From: Firmicutes bacterium UBA4874
Lineage (GTDB): Bacteria; Bacillota; Clostridia; Caldicoprobacterales; DTU083
Direction: 5' to 3'
DNA: 10,183 bases
Assembly (NCBI GenBank): GCA_002399435.1
Contig: DHDO01000062.1
Location: 26,456-36,638 of the forward strand
Shown: piece after piece, positions 5,949 to 10,183 of the stretch
How the letters are laid out: each line of letters starts with the position of its first letter
Position numbering within the stretch: position 1 is the first letter of the stretch
Notes under the pieces: generated by a model
What the model was told of the DNA's origin: nothing
The model's database searches: none
Seen by the model: the letters and a program-made list of their open reading frames with translations, nothing else
Position numbers and translations under genes: made by a program

Positions 5949-6761
5949 TTACTTGTTTGGACTGCATTTCTCCCAGCATTCATTCCGGGTATACAGATAG
6001 TTCAGTTTGCTTGCATGCTTCATCTCATCGGTATAGATCTCCGTCAGCATGTTGATGTGCCTTCTTCTCTGCATTGCGTACAGAATCTTGCGGTATCTTT
6101 CCATTGCCATCCACTCACCATATAGAGCGTCCTGTATCCCATCGCAGTAGGATTTTGGAGGCTTAATCTCCATTGGGGGAGTGGGAGGGAAAGTATGTCC
6201 GGTCATCTCACAATAGACGGTACGCACCAGCTGTCCGTGCCTCTTCTCATCTTCCTTGATTCCTTCTATTATCTTCCTGTCTTCGGCCGGAGCCATTTTC
6301 ATAAGACAATCGTAGTACATTACGTCGTGCCTCTCCCCTTTTATCGAATCTTCAAGCAGACGTAAAGCGTCTTCCAGGTTCGACGGATAGGTATAGTAGT
6401 CCACATCGGGCTGAGGACACTCGTGCGGCTTCGGGCACGGCATCGGATGCTCCGGACACGGCATCGGTGGCATCGGTGGCATCGGATGCATTGGCGGCAT
6501 CGGATGCTCCGGACACGGCATCGGTGGCATCGGATGCATTGGCGGCATCGGACACGGCATCGGCGGCATCGGATGCATTGGCGGCATCGGACACGGCATC
6601 GGCGGCATCGGTGGTTTTGGACACGGCATTGGTGGTGTCGGCGGCATCGGCATTTCCCTCATATAGGAAGCATCGTTGCTGTCATACCCTCCATACCAGG
6701 TGTAATCTTTATACCATGGGTTTGGATTTCCCGGATAATTGGGATCATCATAGTATGCCAT
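5949..6761 (-). CDS. ferritin-like diiron protein with Met/Pro/Cys/His-rich repeats; coat-like
   Basis: This encodes 270 residues in three parts. Residues 1-36 are rich in Tyr, Asn, Pro and Gly (PNYPGNPNPWYKDYTWYGGY). Residues 37-118 are Met/Pro repeats with regular Cys, His and Glu; two adjacent 13-residue copies (51-63, 64-76) have the pattern PMPPMPCPMPPMH. Residues 128-260 form a four-helix ferritin-like domain of two similar halves, each with a Glu helix (E143 with Y149/Y150; E216 with Y223) followed by ExxH (E172-H175, E246-H249), the diiron pattern of rubrerythrin-like proteins. There is no signal peptide. The SD AAGGAGG lies 9 nt before the ATG. The promoter looks sigma-K-like, so a spore-coat role is inferred. 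The repeats carry many soft-metal ligands, so metal binding is possible. It is not a classic rubrerythrin: no rubredoxin domain. Confidence 0.88.
   Translation of the reverse strand: MAYYDDPNYPGNPNPWYKDYTWYGGYDSNDASYMREMPMPPTPPMPCPKPPMPPMPCPMPPMHPMPPMPCPMPPMHPMPPMPCPEHPMPPMHPMPPMPPMPCPEHPMPCPKPHECPQPDVDYYTYPSNLEDALRLLEDSIKGERHDVMYYDCLMKMAPAEDRKIIEGIKEDEKRHGQLVRTVYCEMTGHTFPPTPPMEIKPPKSYCDGIQDALYGEWMAMERYRKILYAMQRRRHINMLTEIYTDEMKHASKLNYLYTRNECWEKCSPNK
6423..6650. repeat. in-frame tandem repeats encoding the Met/Pro domain
   Basis: Degenerate GGCATCGG-type units (plus strand) recur through this stretch, with a larger 39-bp period best seen about 6534-6611, corresponding to the 13-residue protein repeats. 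All length changes are multiples of 3, so the frame is kept. Such an array is prone to change copy number between strains. The open frames on the plus strand here are by-products of the repeat. Confidence 0.9.
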
Positions 6762-6805
6762 ATAGTTTGAACCTCCTTAAATAGAAAAGATATCTCATCA
6801 CACAC

Positions 6806-6832
6806 CATACTATGCAGCGATTCCAAAAGAGT
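6806..6832 (-). promoter_or_regulatory. sigma-K-like promoter of the ferritin-like gene
   Basis: On the minus strand AC (6832-6831) is followed by 16 nt and CATAGTATG (6814-6806), close to the sigma-K consensus AC-N16/17-CATANNNTA. Transcription would start near 6798, about 37 nt before the ATG. No good sigma-A promoter was seen for this gene. Confidence 0.4.
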
Positions 6833-6842
6833 TAATACCAAG

Positions 6843-6871
6843 TTGACAAGAATAAAAAGTTTTGCTATACT
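6843..6871 (+). promoter_or_regulatory. strong sigma-A promoter of the 6878-7049 RNA
   Basis: A perfect TTGACA (6843-6848), a 17-nt spacer and TATACT (6866-6871, five of six). It is the best sigma-A match in this intergenic region and points toward the CNNM/CorC gene. Transcription should start near 6878. Confidence 0.8.
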
Positions 6872-6877
6872 GTTTCT

Positions 6878-7049
6878 ATGGAAAGGTGGGTGCTTTGTAA
6901 GTGGACGATTCTTCTGGCCCTGAACCGGGCCCTGAACGACAATGTTGCAGATTTAACTTTTTTAGCAGATTAATCAATTTAATCAACAAAAGTTCTGCAC
7001 ACGGAAAAAAAGGCAATGTTCTGTTGCTTTTGTTGTTGTGTGCTTTTTT
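6878..7049 (+). ncRNA. candidate structured RNA or terminated leader, about 170 nt
   Basis: A transcript from the 6843-6871 promoter would fold into three hairpins in a row. Hairpin 1: GGCCC (6916-6920) with GGGCC (6927-6931). Hairpin 2: GCAG (6947-6950) and AACTTTT (6955-6961) with AAAAGTT (6988-6994) and CTGC (6995-6998), enclosing GATTAA/TTAATC (6968-6973, 6979-6984). Hairpin 3 is the terminator at 6997-7049, whose first two bases are shared with the end of hairpin 2. It matches no riboswitch or RNA family I know (not M-box, NiCo, SRP or 6S by eye). It could be a free small RNA or an attenuating leader of the CNNM/CorC gene 170 nt further on. A GTG reading frame (6901-7056) also crosses it, but its stop lies beyond the terminator. 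Confidence 0.5.
6997..7049 (+). terminator. Rho-independent terminator with 20-position stem
   Basis: The left arm 6997-7016 pairs with 7024-7043 around a 7-nt loop. Eighteen of 20 positions pair, several as G-U, and two are A-G mismatches. The base of the stem is GCACAC/GTGTGC, followed directly by TTTTTT (7044-7049). Confidence 0.85.
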
Positions 7050-7089
7050 ACTGTGATAAACTGTAATAAACAGATCTATTTGGTGATTC

Positions 7090-7209
7090 ATGATTTTTTA
7101 TATCCAACTGGAATATTTCATGATAGGATTTGCAGTATTTTTTGCATTGGAAATCGCTATCCAACATACAGCGGTTTCAAAATGGCATAATACTATTAGA
7201 ATAGCTTAG
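7090..7209 (+). CDS. possible 39-residue small membrane protein or leader peptide
   Basis: An ATG frame of 39 codons fills most of the gap between the terminator at 7049 and the CNNM/CorC gene, ending in a TAG that lies inside that gene's SD (11 bp before its start). The product would start MIFYIQLEYF, have one hydrophobic segment (about residues 10-24, FMIGFAVFFALEIAI) and a polar tail. GGTGATT, complementary to the 16S tail, lies 2 nt before the ATG, closer than normal. There is no recognised homology and chance is a real alternative. Confidence 0.22.
   Translation: MIFYIQLEYFMIGFAVFFALEIAIQHTAVSKWHNTIRIA
7183..7191 (+). promoter_or_regulatory. possible extended -10 promoter of the CNNM/CorC gene
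   Basis: TGGCATAAT fits an extended -10 element (TGn followed by a TATAAT-like hexamer). There is no convincing -35. Transcription would start near 7198, just ahead of the SD at 7207. Confidence 0.25.
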
Positions 7210-7213
7210 GAGG
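7207..7213 (+). promoter_or_regulatory. ribosome-binding site fixing a TTG start
   Basis: TAGGAGG lies 7 nt before the TTG at 7221. It decides in favour of this rare start codon; no ATG or GTG in frame is close enough. Confidence 0.85.
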
Positions 7214-7220
7214 TTATCTT

Positions 7221-8564
7221 TTGTCAGATGATCCTTTATTATGGTTGATTCTGCTTCAGTTTATCTTTATCTTTTTCAATGCGATCTTTGCCTGCGCCGA
7301 GCTGGCCGTGGTCAGCATGAACGGCAACAAGCTCGCAAAGCTTGCCGAGTCCGGGGATAAGCGGGCTATCAGGCTTGCCAATCTGACGGAGCAGCCGTCC
7401 CGTTTTCTGTCGACGATTCAGGTCGGCATCACGCTGGTCAACCTGCTCAGCAGTGCCGTAGCTTCCAAGAACTTTTCCGAACGGCTGAAAATGGGGCTGA
7501 TCCATATCGGGTTCAATATCCCTGCAAGGATGCTTGATGTGATCTCTGTAGCGGTCATCACCCTTATTTTAACATATTTTACCGTGCTGCTTGGAGAATT
7601 GGTCCCCAAACGGCTTGCCATGAACAAGGCGGAGCAAATTGCCCTTAGGATGTCCGGCCTGATTTATGTGGTATCCAAAATCTTTACGTCAGCCGTCTGG
7701 CTGTTCACCGTATCGACCAACGGGATCCTGCGTTTGCTAGGCATTGATCCCCAGGCGGAGAATGAGGTGAACCCGGAGGAGGAAATCTGCCTGATGCTGG
7801 ATGCCGGTGCGGAAAAGGGTACTATCCTGCCCGATGAGCAGGATATGATTCAGAATATCTTCGAATTTGATGATATGTCTGTGGAGGAGGTCATGACCCA
7901 TCGTACGGAAGCGTCGCTGTTATGGACGGAAGAATCCGATGAACAATGGGAACGGACGATTACCGAAAGCAAGCATTCCATCTACCCTGTCTGTGCAGAA
8001 AGCCCGGACAATATTGTGGGAGTTTTGAATACAAAGGATTACTTCCGTCTGAAAGACAAGTCCCGTAAGGAAGTAATGAAGCATGCGGTAAAGGATGCTT
8101 ATTTCGTCCCGGAAACAGCCCACGCGGATTTGGTGTTTCGTAATATGAAAAAATCCAGAGAGCATTTTGCCATCGTCGTGGACGATTACGGAGGAATGAG
8201 CGGAATTGTCACGATGAACGACTTGCTGGAGCAATTAGTGGGAGATCTGGACGACAACGCTTCCATGCCAAGGGAAGCTCCTCCCATTGAGCGTCTGGAT
8301 TCCAGAACCTGGCGGATTCAGGGTACTGCGCAATTGGATGAAGTGGCTGAACAGCTCGGCGTGGAGCTCCCGGATGAGGATTATGATACGTTTGGCGGCC
8401 TGATATTTGGAATTCTCGGAACCATTCCCGCCGACGGGACCACCCCAATGCTGGAGGAATACGGCCTGGTGATCAAAATCACCAAGATCAAGGAACGAAG
8501 GTTGATTAGTGCGGTTGTATGCCTGGCAGATGAGGAACAGCGAAACGAAGCAGAAAAAGAATAA
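7221..8564 (+). CDS. CNNM/CorC (HlyC-type) CBS-domain membrane protein
   Basis: This encodes 447 residues in the usual order for the family. A CNNM (DUF21) membrane domain spans about 5-175, with hydrophobic segments near 6-31, 63-82, 106-127 and 144-172, and the motifs FLSTIQVGITLVNLLSSAVA (62-81) and LGELVPKRLA (124-133). A CBS pair follows at about 215-340 (VEEVMTHRTE at 221-230; DDYGGMSGIVT at 321-331). The C-terminal CorC/HlyC-associated domain covers about 355-435 (YDTFGGLIFGILG at 388-400). CNNM proteins export or sense Mg2+ and related divalent cations; the old hemolysin name is not a safe function. The start is TTG with a strong SD. Upstream lie the 39-codon frame and the terminated RNA, which may control it. 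A bidirectional terminator follows at 8635. Confidence 0.95.
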   Translation: MSDDPLLWLILLQFIFIFFNAIFACAELAVVSMNGNKLAKLAESGDKRAIRLANLTEQPSRFLSTIQVGITLVNLLSSAVASKNFSERLKMGLIHIGFNIPARMLDVISVAVITLILTYFTVLLGELVPKRLAMNKAEQIALRMSGLIYVVSKIFTSAVWLFTVSTNGILRLLGIDPQAENEVNPEEEICLMLDAGAEKGTILPDEQDMIQNIFEFDDMSVEEVMTHRTEASLLWTEESDEQWERTITESKHSIYPVCAESPDNIVGVLNTKDYFRLKDKSRKEVMKHAVKDAYFVPETAHADLVFRNMKKSREHFAIVVDDYGGMSGIVTMNDLLEQLVGDLDDNASMPREAPPIERLDSRTWRIQGTAQLDEVAEQLGVELPDEDYDTFGGLIFGILGTIPADGTTPMLEEYGLVIKITKIKERRLISAVVCLADEEQRNEAEKE

Positions 8565-8634
8565 GAAGAGAAATAGCAAAATTACGAATGATATCAACCA
8601 TATAGGAATAAAATAGAGCGGCCTATGCCGCAGC

Positions 8635-8667
8635 AAAAAAGCCACCCGGTTTAATGGGTGGCTTTTT
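8635..8667. terminator. bidirectional Rho-independent terminator
   Basis: GCCACCC (8641-8647) and GGGTGGC (8656-8662) pair around an 8-nt loop. The stem is flanked by six A (8635-8640) and five T (8663-8667), so it works in both directions, ending the CNNM/CorC gene on the plus strand and cysK on the minus strand. A small GCGGC/GCCGC hairpin (8618-8631) precedes it. Confidence 0.93.
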
Positions 8668-8681
8668 GCTGTGAAACATAT

Positions 8682-8700
8682 GGGGAAGAAGATCTTCCCC
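8682..8700 (-). other. hairpin directly after the cysK stop codon
   Basis: GGGGAAGA (8682-8689) and TCTTCCCC (8693-8700) form a perfect 8-bp stem with a 3-nt loop, two bases past the cysK stop. No T run follows on the minus strand. It may protect the 3' end or assist the terminator 20 bp further on. Confidence 0.6.
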
Positions 8701-8702
8701 TT

Positions 8703-9635
8703 TCAGTCCGAAAAGAGCGGGGTGGAAAGATATCTCTCTCCGGTATCCGGCAGCAGGACGACGATGTTTTTCCCTTCGTTTTCCGGCCGCAGGGCGATCT
8801 GTGTTCCCGCCCAAAGGGCTGCACCGGATGAAATGCCTACCAGCAGACCTTCTGTTTTGCAGATCTCCCTGCCGGTTGCAAACGCATCCTCATTGGACAC
8901 CGGCAGGATCTCGTCATAAACCTTTGTGTTGAGGACCTTCGGAACAAATCCCGCACCGATCCCCTGGATTTTATGCGGGCCGGACGTTCCCTTCGAAAGC
9001 ACCGGAGAACTGGACGGCTCGACAGCAATCACCTGAATTTCCGGATTTTTGGATTTTAGGAACTCCCCGACTCCCGTAATGGTGCCGCCGGTTCCGATCC
9101 CACTAACAAAGAAGTCCACTTTCCCATCGGTATCCTCCCAGATCTCCGGGCCGGTGGTGGTCCGATGGATGGCAGGATTGGCCGGATTGTCAAACTGCCC
9201 GGGAATAAAGGAATTTGGAATCTCCGCAGCGAGTTCGTTGGCCTTTTCAATGGCGCCTTTCATTCCCTTTGCCCCTTCCGTCAGGACAAGCTCTGCGCCG
9301 TACGCCTTCAGCAGCTTTCTCCTCTCCACACTCATTGTATCCGGCATGGTAATGATAATGTGGTATCTCCGTGCCGCCGCAACGGAGGCAAGACCAATAC
9401 CGGTATTGCCGCTGGTTGGCTCAATGATCACGGAATCCGGAGTCAACTCCCCCTTCTCTTCCGCGTCATCGATCATAGCCAGTGCAACCCGGTCCTTTAC
9501 GCTCCCTGCCGGATTGAAATACTCCAGCTTTCCGAGGATACCAGACTTCAGCCCATGCTTCTTTTCATAATTTCTAAGCTCCATTAAAGGAGTTCTCCCA
9601 ATCAAATCTGTCACATTCTGAAATATCTTTGCCAT
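8703..9635 (-). CDS. cysK: cysteine synthase (O-acetylserine sulfhydrylase)
   Basis: This encodes a 310-residue PLP enzyme that makes L-cysteine from O-acetylserine and sulfide in the cytoplasm. The length is normal for CysK. The PLP lysine is K47 in NPAGSVKDR (41-49). Substrate loop PTSGNTG is at 73-79, the phosphate-binding loop GTGGT at 181-185, and GISSGAA (267-273) supplies the serine near the pyridine nitrogen. The C-terminal [10 protein letters not shown] is typical of CysK rather than of cystathionine beta-synthase. The SD AGGAGGG lies 7 nt before the ATG. It is divergent from the Rrf2 regulator gene at 9911, and its promoter (9696-9724) is clear. In Bacillus and Staphylococcus CysK itself binds the Rrf2 regulator CymR, so the pairing here is meaningful. 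Confidence 0.96.
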   Translation of the reverse strand: MAKIFQNVTDLIGRTPLMELRNYEKKHGLKSGILGKLEYFNPAGSVKDRVALAMIDDAEEKGELTPDSVIIEPTSGNTGIGLASVAAARRYHIIITMPDTMSVERRKLLKAYGAELVLTEGAKGMKGAIEKANELAAEIPNSFIPGQFDNPANPAIHRTTTGPEIWEDTDGKVDFFVSGIGTGGTITGVGEFLKSKNPEIQVIAVEPSSSPVLSKGTSGPHKIQGIGAGFVPKVLNTKVYDEILPVSNEDAFATGREICKTEGLLVGISSGAALWAGTQIALRPENEGKNIVVLLPDTGERYLSTPLFSD

Positions 9636-9678
9636 TGTATTGCCCTCCTTTTTAATTTAACCTTTTCATATATGTTTA

Positions 9679-9705
9679 ATATTGATTACAGTATTATCAT
9701 AATAT
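9679..9705. promoter_or_regulatory. possible Rrf2-regulator site in the cysK promoter
   Basis: TGAT (9683-9686) and ATCA (9696-9699) form an inverted repeat with a 9-nt spacer, reaching the -10 element of cysK, within an AT-rich block with further partial symmetry. The left part, ATTGATTACA (9681-9690), recurs with one change as ATTGAATACA (9870-9879) in the regulator's own promoter. Confidence 0.3.
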
Positions 9706-9724
9706 GAGAGGGTTCTTTTGTCAA
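9696..9724 (-). promoter_or_regulatory. sigma-A promoter of cysK
   Basis: On the minus strand a perfect TTGACA (9724-9719), a 17-nt spacer and TATGAT (9701-9696). Transcription would start near 9689, giving a leader of about 53 nt, with no room for a T-box or SAM riboswitch. Confidence 0.8.
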
Positions 9725-9842
9725 CAGAATCCGCAAATTTAGTGAAAATGATTGCCGGCGTCATCCATGTCAGTCCATGCCAAGTTTTCCCGACCAGCTG
9801 CTTCTTATCCATAACATCTATGACCTATCTTCTGTGCCGCTC

Positions 9843-9871
9843 TTGACATTCCTCTCATTATTACATATCAT
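9843..9871 (+). promoter_or_regulatory. sigma-A promoter of the Rrf2-family gene
   Basis: A perfect TTGACA (9843-9848), 17 nt and TATCAT (9866-9871). Transcription would start near 9878. The element ATTGAATACA (9870-9879) and the short inverted repeat ATAC-N5-GTAT (9875-9887) overlap the start region, where an autorepressor could bind. Between the two promoters (about 9725-9842) I see nothing else. Confidence 0.75.
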
Positions 9872-9910
9872 TGAATACATATCGTATAAGTATGAAATGG
9901 AGACAACACT

Positions 9911-10183
9911 ATGAGAATTTCAGCAAAGGGCCGCTATGGTCTGGCCGCCATGATCCATATGGCTGAAAAGTACAACAGCGGCGAATATATTACCGTCATC
10001 AGCATTTCGGAAAACCTGGGGATTTCCAAAATTTATTTGGAACAGGTTTTTTCCCTTTTGAAAAGAGGGGATATTGTACGTTCCATAAAAGGCGCCCAGG
10101 GCGGATACCAGCTGACACGGATGCCGGGGCAGATCACCGTTCTGGACGTTTTATCCGCGGTGGAGCTGTCCCTGTTTGAACCG
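9911..10183 (+). CDS. Rrf2-family regulator, CymR/IscR type (partial, 3' end cut)
   Basis: The first 91 codons of a gene that runs off the window. The product begins MRISAKGRYGLAAMIHMAEK and continues with the Rrf2 winged helix: ISENLGISKIYLEQ (about 32-45, recognition helix region) and the wing KGAQGGYQL (about 60-68). It resembles CymR of Bacillus in opening and wing, and IscR in general. The part that would hold the Fe-S cysteines of an IscR is beyond the window, so the two cannot be told apart from the protein alone; the neighbour cysK favours CymR. GGAG lies 9 nt before the ATG. It likely represses cysteine or sulfur genes and possibly itself. Confidence 0.92.
   Translation, partial: MRISAKGRYGLAAMIHMAEKYNSGEYITVISISENLGISKIYLEQVFSLLKRGDIVRSIKGAQGGYQLTRMPGQITVLDVLSAVELSLFEP

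Noticed and set aside
6423..6784. Plus-strand frames reading as His/Arg-rich or Ala/Ser-rich repeats
   Set aside because: They are alternative frames of the in-frame repeat that encodes the Met/Pro domain on the minus strand. The minus frame alone continues into a recognisable ferritin-like domain and has a good SD.
6901..7056. GTG-started small protein of 51 residues with a Leu-rich tail
   Set aside because: AAAGGTGG lies upstream, but the hydrophobic tail is encoded by the right arm and T run of the terminator, and the stop codon lies past the likely transcript end. Kept only as an alternative to the RNA call.
6876..7091. Minus-strand reading frame of 71 codons
   Set aside because: It is antisense to the strong promoter-terminator unit, and it has no clear SD and no recognisable product.
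9636..9695. T-box or SAM riboswitch before cysK
   Set aside because: The predicted leader is only about 53 nt and shows no terminator or conserved T-box/S-box motif.

Overview
The window looks like a chromosomal segment of a spore-forming Firmicute, most likely Clostridia and perhaps Lachnospiraceae. The grounds are strong AGGAGG-type ribosome-binding sites, TTGACA/TATAAT-like promoters, a CymR-type Rrf2 regulator beside cysK, a CNNM/CorC protein with a TTG start, and a coat-like ferritin protein. The taxon is an inference; no rRNA or marker gene is present. GC is moderate.

Layout, left to right. (1) 1-108: a 24-bp tandem repeat array entering from the window edge and running into the 3' end of a minus-strand MGDG-synthase-type glycosyltransferase gene (106-1209). 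(2) 1469-1651 (-): a small, very hydrophobic Cys/Gly protein with a clear SD and its own terminator (1391-1431). (3) A minus-strand sugar block: LacI-family repressor (4563-5624), L-fucose isomerase fucI (2690-4504) and a TIM-barrel sugar epimerase/isomerase (1771-2505). A near-identical palindrome (TTGAACC[A/G]GTTCA) lies just downstream of the lacI promoter and again inside the 3' end of lacI, about 107 bp upstream of fucI, so the repressor probably controls both itself and fucI. (4) 5949-6761 (-): a protein with a Met/Pro/Cys/His-rich repeat domain fused to a duplicated ExxH ferritin-like diiron domain, behind a sigma-K-like promoter.

(5) 6762-7220 is the richest non-coding stretch. A strong plus-strand promoter (6843-6871) is followed by three hairpins, the last a 20-position terminator ending in six T (7049). 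This is a candidate structured RNA of about 170 nt, or an attenuating leader for the CNNM/CorC protein gene at 7221-8564 (+). A 39-codon reading frame fills the gap before that gene. (6) A bidirectional terminator (8635-8667) separates it from cysK (8703-9635, -). (7) cysK is divergent from a partial CymR/IscR-type Rrf2 regulator gene (9911-end, +). Both promoters are easily read, and both carry an ATTGA[A/T]TACA element that may be the regulator's site.

Functionally the window mixes envelope glycolipid synthesis, a locally regulated fucose/aldose catabolic block, two likely spore-related genes, a divalent-cation membrane protein, and cysteine biosynthesis with its probable regulator. Nothing here is a defence system, prophage or CRISPR array. 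The points most worth a second look are the 6878-7049 RNA, the Met/Cys/His-rich ferritin fusion, the two matching sigma-K-like promoters and the edge repeat array.
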